From the NCBI GenBank assembly GCA_003451975.1, contig DMIX01000304.1, forward strand, positions 1 through 6,558: DNA of 6,558 nt, written 5' to 3'. Source of the stretch: Propionibacteriaceae bacterium. Its GTDB lineage: Bacteria > Actinomycetota > Actinomycetes > Propionibacteriales > Propionibacteriaceae. A program made the position numbers and the translations under genes. The notes below the pieces were generated by a model. The model had not been told where the DNA came from, made no database searches, and saw only the letters and a list, made by a program, of their open reading frames with translations. Positions within the stretch are counted from its first letter, which is position 1; every line of letters starts with the position of its first letter. Shown in pieces: positions 1 to 6,241 of the stretch.

Positions 1-382
1 GCCCATGGTCGCTGCCGGCCGCATCTACAGCGCGGTCCCGCCGCTGCACCGTTTCGAACTGACCAATCCGAAGAAGGGCCAGGAGAAATACCTGTACACC
101 TACAGCGAGGCCGAATACCGTCGCAAGCTGGCCGAACTGACCAAACGCGGCCAGGGGTTCAAAGAGCCGCAACGGTACAAGGGACTCGGCGAGATGGATG
201 CCGACCAACTGGCCGACACCACCATGAACCCTCGCCATCGCATGTTGCGTCGGCTCACCGTGGACGAGGCTGAAGCCGCCGAAGCCACTTTCGAGAAGCT
301 CATGGGCAACGACGTGGCCCCGCGCAAGCAGTTCATCATCGAAGGTGCCTACAGTCTGGATGCCGACCGTATTGATGCATAA
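1..382 (+). CDS. parE: DNA topoisomerase IV subunit B (ParE), C-terminal part only
   Basis: This is the last ~126 codons of a type IIA topoisomerase B subunit; the reading frame is open to the left edge, so the gene begins outside the window. Visible are the end of the TOPRIM domain (the AAGRIYSAVPPLHRFEL stretch, matching the family's PLIEAGHVYxAQPPLY) and the hallmark QRYKGLGEM at nt 170-196, followed by TTMNPRHRMLRRLTVD. The ATPase and transducer domains and the TOPRIM acidic residues lie upstream. ParE is preferred over GyrB because the ending (MGNDVAPRKQFI and a DADRIDA tail) resembles actinobacterial ParE as I remember it and because parC lies nearby; GyrB cannot be strictly excluded. 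With ParC it would form the A2B2 ATP-dependent decatenase. The stop codon TAA lies 4 bp from the convergent stop of the carbonic anhydrase gene, leaving no intergenic room for a terminator. Confidence 0.9.
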   Translation, partial: PMVAAGRIYSAVPPLHRFELTNPKKGQEKYLYTYSEAEYRRKLAELTKRGQGFKEPQRYKGLGEMDADQLADTTMNPRHRMLRRLTVDEAEAAEATFEKLMGNDVAPRKQFIIEGAYSLDADRIDA

Positions 383-386
383 GGTC

Positions 387-881
387 TTAGCAGATCTGCT
401 CCATCAGGCCGGTGTCGACGTCGTAGTGGAAGCCCCCGACGACGGCCCGTCCCAGGATCAGCGGATGGTTGGCGACCAAGTCCACGTCGGCCCGCAGATG
501 GGTGAGTTGGTCGGGGTCAGCACCGAAGTCGTAACCGCTGGCATCCATGCCGGAAGCCTCGCCGACCCGTCGCTTGACCTCGTCCTCGCTGACACTGGCC
601 ATGGCGCAGCGTGAATGGCTGATGATCAGAATGCGGGTCACCTTGAGCAGATTGACCCCGAGGACACACCCGGTGAGCGCATCGGGAGTGACGTGACCGC
701 CGGGGGTGCGCAGGATCTTGGCCTCGCCCAGGAACAGCCCCACCATTTCCAGGGGCTGCAGCCGAGAGTCCATACAGGTCACGACTGCAACACCGGCGTG
801 GGCATAGCCGTCGAAGTTGCGTGGCGCCGAGGTTGCGTAGCGCCGGTTGGCCTCCACCAGGTCGTCGAAGCGGTTCAGCAT
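387..881 (-). CDS. Beta-class carbonic anhydrase, short actinobacterial type
   Basis: This 164-residue protein interconverts CO2 and bicarbonate using zinc and is predicted to be cytoplasmic, with no signal peptide or membrane segment. The beta-class signature is complete: Cys36-x-Asp38-x-Arg40 in VTCMDSRL supplies the first zinc ligand and the Asp/Arg dyad, and His89-x-x-Cys92 in ISHSRCAM supplies the other two ligands. RTPGGHVTPDAL (residues 58-69) matches the family's RNAGGxVTDD segment. Length and motif spacing fit the small MtcA1-like subgroup (about 163 residues). The usual HTDCGM is HSRCAM here, so the Asp between the ligands is replaced by Arg. The ATG at 881 follows AGGG (892-889) by 7 nt, an acceptable ribosome binding site. 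It lies 21 bp downstream of parC and is probably co-transcribed with it, though a TAGGGT box just ahead of the ATG could give a separate start. A non-catalytic relative is possible but unlikely, since all ligands are kept. Confidence 0.88.
   Translation of the reverse strand: MLNRFDDLVEANRRYATSAPRNFDGYAHAGVAVVTCMDSRLQPLEMVGLFLGEAKILRTPGGHVTPDALTGCVLGVNLLKVTRILIISHSRCAMASVSEDEVKRRVGEASGMDASGYDFGADPDQLTHLRADVDLVANHPLILGRAVVGGFHYDVDTGLMEQIC
389..400. repeat. 12-bp perfect palindrome at the parE/carbonic anhydrase 3' junction
   Basis: AGCAGATCTGCT reads the same on both strands and sits over the last codons and stop of the carbonic anhydrase gene, 6 bp past the parE stop. As RNA it could form only a 4-bp stem with a GATC loop and has no T-run, so it is not a convincing terminator. 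It is noted because the two convergent genes have only 4 bp between them and transcription from both sides must end near here or run antisense into the other gene. Confidence 0.3.
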
Positions 882-893
882 GGCGCCACCCTA
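882..893 (-). promoter_or_regulatory. TAGGGT box ahead of the carbonic anhydrase start (ribosome binding site or -10)
   Basis: On the minus strand TAGGGTGGCGCC directly precedes the carbonic anhydrase ATG. Its AGGG (892-889), 7 nt from the ATG, can act as a Shine-Dalgarno sequence. TAGGGT (893-888) also fits the actinobacterial TANNNT -10 consensus at 6 nt from the ATG, the spacing typical of leaderless promoters. No clear -35 is visible about 17 bp further upstream, where the sequence is still parC coding. The ribosome-binding-site reading is the simpler one. Confidence 0.35.
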
Positions 894-902
894 GTCGAGA
901 GC

Positions 903-3350
903 TCAGGAGTGGTAGCGCGAACCGATGGCGGCCAGCGGTTGCGCCATGGCGGCTCCCGAGGCGTCACGCCTCGGGTCCGGTGCCGGTAGATCGATCGGGG
1001 CACCGCTGTCTGCTGCGGCGATCGCGGGATCAGGGCCAGCCCACGCGGTGAGCAGGACATCCTCGCCCTTGAGGAAGCGCTGACAGCGAACTCCACCGGT
1101 GGCACGCCCCTTAGCCGGATACTCGGCCAGCGGGGTCACCTTGATGCTGCCGGAGTCCGTTCCGGGCAGAGCTGTGGAGGATCCGGCCACCGTCACCACA
1201 CTGGCATCGGCGACCGCGGTGGCGCCGAAGAAGACGACCTGGGCATCCCCGGTGAGTCGGATTCCGGCCATGCCACCGCCGGAACGGCCCTGCGGGCGTA
1301 CACCGGCAGCGGGAAAGTGCAGCAGCTGGGCGTCGCTGGTGATGAACACGAACTCGACCAGATCGTGGCTCAACTCCACCGCACCGACGAGCTCATCGCC
1401 GTCATCAAGGCGAATGACATCCCAGGCATCCTTGGTGATGATCTCCGGATTCACTCGTTTGATGACACCACGACGGGTCCCCAAGGCCCAACCGAAAGTC
1501 CGCTCGGTCACCGTCCCCAGGCCGACGACTCGCTCTCCGGGTTCCAACGCCAACAACTCGACTGCCGGTGATCCGCCCTGCAAATTGGGGGCAGCTGCGG
1601 TCACCGGCACCGAAGGCACCTCGATGGCATGGCCGCGTAGTAGCCGTCCGGTGTTGGTGAAGACGGCGAAGTCGCCGCGCGCGGTGGTGCGTACCGCCGC
1701 CACGATGACATCGTGCATGGCCCGCTGTCCCGAACTGGGCAGCGGTTCGTCATTGTCGGTGCGAGCCAGCAGCCCGACCGAGGACAGCATCACCCAGCAG
1801 GGGTCATCGGCGATCTCCAACGAAGCTGCGGCCTGCGACGCCGTGACCTGGTTGCCCGCCGAGGCCAACAGGACCGTGCGCCGCGCTGTGCCGTGCGTCC
1901 GAGCGACTTCGTCGAGCTCAGATGCCACCACCGCGCGCAGCCGGACATCGGAATCCAAAATCTCCTGCAACTCCGCGATGGTGACCAGCAGCTTGTCCCG
2001 CTCGGATTCCAGGTCGATACGGCTGAACTTGGTCAGTCGGCGCAACTGCATGTCGAGGATGTAGTTCGCCTGAACCTCAGTGAGCTCGAAGGCCTCCATC
2101 AACCGGGCTCGGGCCTGGCCCACATCGTCAGAGGAGCGGATGATGGCGATGACATCGTCGATATCGACGATGGCCAACAGCAGGCCTTCCACCAAATGCA
2201 GCCGATCCTGGGCCTTGCCGAGCAGGAAGGCCGATCGGCGGCGAACCACCTCGAGACGATGGTCGAGGTAGACCGTCAGCATCTGACGCAAGGTCATGGT
2301 GGTGGGTTGACCATCCACCAAGGCGACGTTGTTGGAGGCGAACGAATCCTCCAGTTTGGTGTGGCGATAGAGCTGTTCGAGCAGCACCTCGGGATTGATG
2401 CCGTTCTTGACCTCGATCACCAATCGAGTGCCATTGGTCAGGTCAGTGAGGTCTTTGATATCGGAGATCCCGGTCAGCTTCTTGCTGGTGACCAGGTTCT
2501 TGACCTGCTCGATGATCTTCTCCGGGCCCACCTGGTAGGGGAGTTCGGTGACCACAATGCCCTTGCGACGGGGGCTGACCTGTTCGATGCGGGCCGTGGC
2601 ACGGATCTTGAACTGCCCGCGGCCGGTCAGATAGGCATCGCGAACCCCATCCAGGCCGATGATCTTGCCACCGGTGGGGAAGTCCGGGCCCGGAATGAAG
2701 CGCATCAGCTCCTCGGCCTCAGCGTCGGGATGATGCAACAGATGCTTCAGCGCCTGTACGACTTCGCCGAGATTGTGAGGAGCGATATTGGTGGCCATGC
2801 CGACCGCGATACCGGTGCCGCCGTTGACCAGAAGATTCGGGAATGCCGCCGGCAGCACGACCGGTTCGGTCTCCTTGCCGTCGTAGTTGGGACGAAAATC
2901 GACGGTGTCCGATTCGATATCGGCGGTCATCGCCACCGCGGCCGGCGCCATCCGGCACTCGGTGTACCGCATCGCGGCCGGGCCGGCGTCCAAGGAACCG
3001 AAGTTGCCATGGCCGTCGACGGTGGGCAGACGCATCGACCACGACTGGCCCAGTCGGACCAGCGCCTCATAGATCGCGGAGTCGCCATGGGGGTGGTAGA
3101 GGCCCATCACCTGGCCGACCACCCGGGAACACTTCACATGGGAGGCATCAGGGCGGATCCGCATCTGGTCCATGCCGTACAAGATTCGGCGCTGCACCGG
3201 TTTAAGACCGTCGCGGGCGTCGGGCAGTGCCCGGGAGTAGATCACCGAATAGGCGTACTCCAGGAAGCTGGATTCCATCTCGGCGGAGACATCGACATCA
3301 ACGATGCGTTCGGCGAAGTCATCCTCAACCGGCGGTGGTTTGGCGACCAT
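903..3350 (-). CDS. parC: DNA topoisomerase IV subunit A (ParC)
   Basis: The protein has 815 residues from ATG 3350. It is the DNA-cleaving subunit that pairs with ParE to unlink replicated chromosomes. The breakage-reunion domain fills roughly residues 20-480: YSVIYSRALPDARDG near the start, the quinolone-pocket helix HPHGDSAIYE with Ser91 and Glu95 (equivalents of E. coli GyrA Ser83/Asp87, both susceptible-type), and catalytic Arg128-Tyr129 in AMRYTECRM. A pinwheel C-terminal domain follows. Instead of the gyrase box QRRGGKG it carries RPQGRSGGGMAG near residue 685, as actinobacterial ParC proteins do, which supports ParC over GyrA. The start is uncertain. ATG 3350 matches the N-terminal length of ParC homologues but has only AAAGG 14 nt upstream. 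TTG 3383 would add 11 basic residues and overlap the App1 stop as TTGA; the third positions of that extra stretch are less GC-rich than the gene body. It is probably co-transcribed with the App1 gene upstream and the carbonic anhydrase gene downstream. Confidence 0.95.
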   Translation of the reverse strand: MVAKPPPVEDDFAERIVDVDVSAEMESSFLEYAYSVIYSRALPDARDGLKPVQRRILYGMDQMRIRPDASHVKCSRVVGQVMGLYHPHGDSAIYEALVRLGQSWSMRLPTVDGHGNFGSLDAGPAAMRYTECRMAPAAVAMTADIESDTVDFRPNYDGKETEPVVLPAAFPNLLVNGGTGIAVGMATNIAPHNLGEVVQALKHLLHHPDAEAEELMRFIPGPDFPTGGKIIGLDGVRDAYLTGRGQFKIRATARIEQVSPRRKGIVVTELPYQVGPEKIIEQVKNLVTSKKLTGISDIKDLTDLTNGTRLVIEVKNGINPEVLLEQLYRHTKLEDSFASNNVALVDGQPTTMTLRQMLTVYLDHRLEVVRRRSAFLLGKAQDRLHLVEGLLLAIVDIDDVIAIIRSSDDVGQARARLMEAFELTEVQANYILDMQLRRLTKFSRIDLESERDKLLVTIAELQEILDSDVRLRAVVASELDEVARTHGTARRTVLLASAGNQVTASQAAASLEIADDPCWVMLSSVGLLARTDNDEPLPSSGQRAMHDVIVAAVRTTARGDFAVFTNTGRLLRGHAIEVPSVPVTAAAPNLQGGSPAVELLALEPGERVVGLGTVTERTFGWALGTRRGVIKRVNPEIITKDAWDVIRLDDGDELVGAVELSHDLVEFVFITSDAQLLHFPAAGVRPQGRSGGGMAGIRLTGDAQVVFFGATAVADASVVTVAGSSTALPGTDSGSIKVTPLAEYPAKGRATGGVRCQRFLKGEDVLLTAWAGPDPAIAAADSGAPIDLPAPDPRRDASGAAMAQPLAAIGSRYHS
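955..975. repeat. Perfect 9-bp inverted repeat (hairpin) inside the 3' end of parC
   Basis: CCCGAGGCG (955-963) and CGCCTCGGG (967-975) are exact reverse complements around a 3-nt loop, giving a very stable GC hairpin in either strand's RNA. It falls within parC about 50 nt before its stop (encoding roughly DPRRDASG) and about 75 nt before the carbonic anhydrase start. No T-run follows in the minus-strand direction, so it is not a standard intrinsic terminator. A role in RNA stability, partial attenuation or ribosome pausing is possible; chance in GC-rich code is the alternative. Confidence 0.5.
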
Positions 3351-3379
3351 AGTGCGTGCGCTGGCCTTTCTTGCGGGTT

Positions 3380-4411
3380 TCAATCATGGTGAAGCAGGCG
3401 GTCCAACTCGGACAGCAGGCCACGCCCGTCCGGGGCGGACACCCACGGGATATCGGCGACCTCGTCGTCGGGGTCGATCATGCCGGTGGTGCCGTGGGCG
3501 AGCACTTGTTCGGCCGCGGTGAGCTGCCGGATTGCGATCGCTCGGACCCGATCGGGTGCGATGCGGGCGAACTCGGTGTAGATCGCCGGGTCGTGCTGTC
3601 CGTCGTCGCCCACGAGCAGCCAGGAGATCTGCGGGAAATCCCGAGTGAGCTGCAACAAGGCGGCGGCCTTGTGCTCCCAACCAGAGCGGAACCAGCCGGT
3701 GTTGGTGGGCCCCCAGTCGGTGAGCAGCATCGGGCCCGGCGGGAAGTTGTGCCGCTTCAGGAAGCGGGCCAGGAATCCGTGGGTGTTCCAGGCACCGGTC
3801 GAGAGGTAGACCACCGGAGCCCCAGGGTGGCGGGCCAGCATCGAGGCGTACATTCGAGCCATTCCCGGGACGGCTTGGCGAGCCGACTCGTCGCGAATGA
3901 AGGAGTTCCAGGCGGCGATCATGGGCCGCGGCAGAAAAGTCGAAATGATGGTGTCGTCGATGTCCGAGATCAAGCCGAATCGCGCGGAGTCGGCGATGAC
4001 GTGCACAGCGGCCCATTCGGGTTCGGACTCTGCGGTCTGCACCTCGACCTGTTCCCAACCGGGCTGCAGGCCATGGTCGCGCACCCGAAGGTCGATATAG
4101 CCGCCGCGGTCGGTGATGCCGTGGACGGTGCGTCCATCAACGTTGACGGTGAACGGGGCCCGTACCCGGGCAGCACTGAAGAAGTTGCGGAAACCCCGGC
4201 GGCGGATCAGGTCTTCGGTGGCTTTACCGAAGGTGGTGCGCGCCCGGTGGGGAACCAGGATCACCCGACCCAGCACCCGAAGCTGCTCGCTGCTGCCATA
4301 GCCGGTGTAGCAGATGACACGCTCACGCCAGCCAAGGCCACGGAGCAGGGCCTCGATGCGCCGATCGATGAACTCCTCGACCCGGGCTGCGATGAAGGGA
4401 CGGGTGCTCAC
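3380..4411 (-). CDS. App1-family (DUF2183) HAD-type phosphatase, predicted phosphatidate phosphatase
   Basis: The protein has 343 residues from GTG 4411. The C-terminal half is the App1 catalytic domain, named for the yeast Mg2+-dependent phosphatidate phosphatase. It shows the HAD nucleophile motif ISDIDDTI (Asp150, Asp152), the motif II region VYLSTGAWN (Ser204), a likely motif III lysine in WEHKAA (Lys248), and the acidic GDDGQHDP (Asp269, Asp270). The N-terminal part (RVICYTGYG, VLGRVIL, about residues 31-110) looks like the beta-rich region common in bacterial relatives. No transmembrane segment or signal peptide is seen, so lipid access would be peripheral. GTG 4411 is chosen because family members begin close to the RPFIAARVEE stretch and AGGG lies 8 nt upstream; GTG 4420 and ATG 4462 are in-frame alternatives. 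The stop TGA (3382-3380) overlaps a possible TTG start of parC. The bacterial substrate is unproven. Confidence 0.85.
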   Translation of the reverse strand: MSTRPFIAARVEEFIDRRIEALLRGLGWRERVICYTGYGSSEQLRVLGRVILVPHRARTTFGKATEDLIRRRGFRNFFSAARVRAPFTVNVDGRTVHGITDRGGYIDLRVRDHGLQPGWEQVEVQTAESEPEWAAVHVIADSARFGLISDIDDTIISTFLPRPMIAAWNSFIRDESARQAVPGMARMYASMLARHPGAPVVYLSTGAWNTHGFLARFLKRHNFPPGPMLLTDWGPTNTGWFRSGWEHKAAALLQLTRDFPQISWLLVGDDGQHDPAIYTEFARIAPDRVRAIAIRQLTAAEQVLAHGTTGMIDPDDEVADIPWVSAPDGRGLLSELDRLLHHD

Positions 4412-4476
4412 GGTGAACACCCTAATGGTGGCGTGGGACTTTTGGGTCGACCGCACGCGCATGCGAGGATGAGTCA
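4412..4476. promoter_or_regulatory. Divergent intergenic region between the App1 and DUF5998 genes
   Basis: This 65-bp stretch separates the starts of the two transcription directions and should hold the promoter of the minus-strand block; the plus-strand promoter may lie here or inside the App1 gene. On the minus strand TAGGGT (4424-4419) fits the TANNNT -10 consensus 7 nt from GTG 4411, so a leaderless transcript is possible; a weak TCGACC (4450-4445) lies 20 bp further, too far for a good -35. The region holds two 8-bp palindromes, GGTCGACC (4445-4452) and CGCATGCG (4458-4465), which are not rare enough to claim as operators. If the App1 gene starts at ATG 4462 the region shrinks to 14 bp. 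Confidence 0.4.
4465..4468 (+). promoter_or_regulatory. Ribosome binding site of the DUF5998 gene
   Basis: GAGG lies 8 nt before the ATG at 4477. No better start lies nearby in frame, and this site fixes the start. Confidence 0.6.
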
Positions 4477-5064
4477 ATGAGCACTTCGGGTTCTGGCCGG
4501 CTGCCTGCAGATCTGGGTCGCGACATTGATAGCTGTCGCTACTTCCCTGAACTGGTTGCCGACACCGTGGCGATGGCGCTGGGCGAGGAGCCGGTGGTCG
4601 CCCATCTGGTGCACCAGGAAGCAACCTTCAACCGCGACGAGATCCAGCGCCACATGTCGGTGCTGGTCCTGACGCCGAGTCGGCTGTTGGTCTCGCACAC
4701 CGATGAGAACAACGAGCCGGGCAAGACTGGGCAAGCCCTCACGACCACAGAGTCGGTGCCGCTGCACAAGATCACCTCGGTGGCTTTGAGCCAGGTTGTC
4801 GGGAATGCCGAGCGATTCGGCTCGGGACGCTCGGAGGTGGTGGAGACCTGGCTGGCGGTTGCCTGGGGCACCATGAGTCGAGTCGATCTGGAACCAGCGC
4901 ACTGCAGCGACCCGTCCTGCGAGGCCGACCACGGGCTGACCGGAGTAGCGGCCGCTGAAGATCTGACGGTGCGCATCAGCGCCGCCGGCGACGGCCCCGA
5001 CAAAGTTCGCCAGTTGGTCAGCTTCGCCACCGCCCTGCAAAGGGTAAACGGCAGGAGCTCATGA
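4477..5064 (+). CDS. DUF5998 family protein, function unknown
   Basis: This soluble protein of 195 residues is recognised as the actinobacterial DUF5998 family; no function is established to my knowledge. Features seen: LVHQEATFNRDE (residues 44-55); a hydrophobic strand with basic turn, HMSVLVLTPSRLLVSHTDE (59-77), that resembles the 'lvlTxxRlivs' strand pair of bacterial PH-like domains (inference only); TESVPLHKITSVALS (91-105), again like a PH-type strand; and a cysteine motif with Cys143, Cys148, Asp151 and His152 in CSDPSCEADHG, which looks able to bind a metal. The tail AGDGPDKVRQLVSFATAL forms a likely final helix. There is no signal peptide or membrane span. It is the first visible gene of the plus-strand block and overlaps the next gene by 4 nt (ATGA), so the two are probably translationally coupled. 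Confidence 0.85.
   Translation: MSTSGSGRLPADLGRDIDSCRYFPELVADTVAMALGEEPVVAHLVHQEATFNRDEIQRHMSVLVLTPSRLLVSHTDENNEPGKTGQALTTTESVPLHKITSVALSQVVGNAERFGSGRSEVVETWLAVAWGTMSRVDLEPAHCSDPSCEADHGLTGVAAAEDLTVRISAAGDGPDKVRQLVSFATALQRVNGRSS
5053..5057 (+). promoter_or_regulatory. Ribosome binding site of the phosphodiesterase gene
   Basis: AGGAG ends only 3 nt before ATG 5061, closer than the usual 5-9 nt. Because the ATG overlaps the preceding stop (ATGA), initiation is likely helped by ribosomes finishing the DUF5998 gene. Confidence 0.5.
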
Positions 5065-6173
5065 CCTCCCCGGTGATTCCGGCTTACGGGGTGAACACCC
5101 TGGCCGATCTGCTGCCCAGTGTGGGTGCGCACCTGGGGATCGGCTCCAGCGATGTGCTGGGACTACCGGAGTCGCAGCGCTACGTGGTGCTGCTCATCGA
5201 CGGCTTGGGCACTGAGCAGTTGGCACGGCACAGCGAGCTTGCCCCCTACTTGAGCAGTCTCAACGGCCCGTCGCTGACCTGTGGTGTCCCAAGCACGACC
5301 GCGACCTCGATCACCAGCTTCGGAACCGGTCTGGCGCCGGGGGCTCACGGCGTGGCCGGGTATTCCTTCTGGTACCCGCCACTGGGTGAGGTGCTCAACG
5401 CACTTCGGTGGGCCTCCGGGCTGTATGGGATCGACGTGCAGCCCCAGCTCACCTCCTTCGAACGATTCGCCAAAGCGGGGATCGGCACCGCAACGGTCGC
5501 CCCGGCGGCCTTCGCCGCGACCGGCCTGACCGAACTGGCGCTGCGCGACCCGAACTTCTTGGGGGTGAGCAGTGAGGGCGACCTCGACGAGCGCACTGAA
5601 CTGGTGAACACAGCCGCCGCTATCGGCGGACGCAACCTCACCTACTGCTACGAGCGCCTCTTGGACAAGACCGGCCATCCCGAAGGTGTGGATTCCTCGG
5701 CTTGGCGGGATGCACTGGCCTGGGTCGACCGGCTCGCCCGCGTCCTGCGCGAGCGGCTCCCCGACGATGTTCGACTGTTGATCACCGCAGATCACGGCAT
5801 GGTCGACGTGACCGAGGATTCGCGGGTCATCATCGATGATGAGGCCGAACTGATGGCCGATGTGACTGCCGTGGCCGGAGAAGCCCGGTTCCGACATCTG
5901 ATGACTGCGCCGGAAACGGGCCAGCAGGTGGCCGAGCGGTGGCGCCGCCGATTGGGCGACCGCGCCTGGGTGCTCACCCGCAGCGAGGCCATCGAGGCTG
6001 GCTGGTTCGGGCCTTTGGCGCCGCGGTTCGCCGACCGCTTCGGGGACGTCGTGGTGGCGATGTCTGATGATGGTGCGATACTCAGCCGGAAGTTCCCCGG
6101 AGAGTTCCGCCTGATCGGTATGCATGGCTCGCTGTCGACCGCCGAAATGACGGTGCCGCTGCTCATCGATTGA
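5061..6173 (+). CDS. Nucleotide pyrophosphatase/phosphodiesterase-like protein (alkaline phosphatase superfamily)
   Basis: The protein has 370 residues. The set of two-metal residues expected for NPP-type members is visible: Asp47 (LLIDGLG), nucleophile Thr80 by alignment (VPSTTATSITSFGTG), Asp202 and His206 (DKTGHPEG), Asp244 and His245 (TADHGMVDV) and His355 (GMHGSLST). Such enzymes cleave phosphodiester or pyrophosphate bonds of nucleotides or related compounds; the substrate cannot be read from the sequence. There is no obvious signal peptide (the N-terminus is MTSPVIPAYGVNTLADLLP), so it looks cytoplasmic, unlike secreted or anchored eukaryotic NPPs. The IPAYG-LADLLPSV opening is typical of actinobacterial members and supports ATG 5061, as do the ATGA overlap and AGGAG. 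It lies between the DUF5998 and thymidine kinase genes, which suggests a link to nucleotide turnover (inference). Confidence 0.88.
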   Translation: MTSPVIPAYGVNTLADLLPSVGAHLGIGSSDVLGLPESQRYVVLLIDGLGTEQLARHSELAPYLSSLNGPSLTCGVPSTTATSITSFGTGLAPGAHGVAGYSFWYPPLGEVLNALRWASGLYGIDVQPQLTSFERFAKAGIGTATVAPAAFAATGLTELALRDPNFLGVSSEGDLDERTELVNTAAAIGGRNLTYCYERLLDKTGHPEGVDSSAWRDALAWVDRLARVLRERLPDDVRLLITADHGMVDVTEDSRVIIDDEAELMADVTAVAGEARFRHLMTAPETGQQVAERWRRRLGDRAWVLTRSEAIEAGWFGPLAPRFADRFGDVVVAMSDDGAILSRKFPGEFRLIGMHGSLSTAEMTVPLLID

Positions 6174-6241
6174 TGGCGAAGCGACTCACCAGGGCACGAG
6201 AGCAGCAGGCACGACAGGAGATGACTCAGTGGCGGAACTGA
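6173..6241 (+). CDS. Possible 22-residue leader or coupling ORF between phosphodiesterase and thymidine kinase
   Basis: An ATG at 6173-6175 shares its A with the preceding stop (TGATG) and opens a 22-codon frame, MAKRLTRAREQQARQEMTQW plus two residues, ending in TGA at 6239-6241, 13 nt into thymidine kinase in another frame. The peptide is strongly basic and polar and would form one helix. It has no ribosome binding site of its own, so it would depend on ribosomes from the upstream gene. It could couple thymidine kinase translation to its neighbour, or be a chance frame in a 55-bp spacer. No known family is recognised. Confidence 0.2.
   Translation: MAKRLTRAREQQARQEMTQWRN
6216..6220 (+). promoter_or_regulatory. 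Ribosome binding site of thymidine kinase
   Basis: A full AGGAG lies 8 nt before GTG 6229, near-ideal spacing. It decides the GTG start, since the nearby ATG at 6221 is out of frame. Confidence 0.75.

Noticed and set aside
383..400. Bidirectional terminator between parE and the carbonic anhydrase gene
   Set aside because: Only 4 bp lie between the stops; the palindrome at 389-400 gives just a 4-bp stem and no U-tract follows on either strand.
1713..3392. 559-codon open frame on the plus strand opposite parC
   Set aside because: It lies antisense to a clearly conserved ParC. Its product is rich in His, Gln, Gly and Asp with no recognisable domain, as expected when GC-biased third positions remove stops from the opposite frame.
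4445..4465. Two 8-bp palindromes in the divergent region as a regulator's operator
   Set aside because: They differ in sequence, and 8-bp palindromes are common by chance; no repeated half-site supports a regulator.
3356..4480. 374-codon open frame on the plus strand opposite the App1 gene
   Set aside because: Antisense to a gene with intact HAD motifs; low-complexity shadow composition and no family resemblance.
4412..4624. Upstream extension of the App1 gene toward 4624
   Set aside because: It would overlap the DUF5998 gene by about 150 nt, and the added Pro/Arg/Ser-rich residues are the reverse of DUF5998 coding sequence. The family's conserved start region fits GTG 4411.
5163..6125. 320-codon open frame on the minus strand opposite the phosphodiesterase gene
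   Set aside because: The plus-strand frame carries all seven expected metal and nucleophile residues; the reverse frame has none and shadow-like composition.
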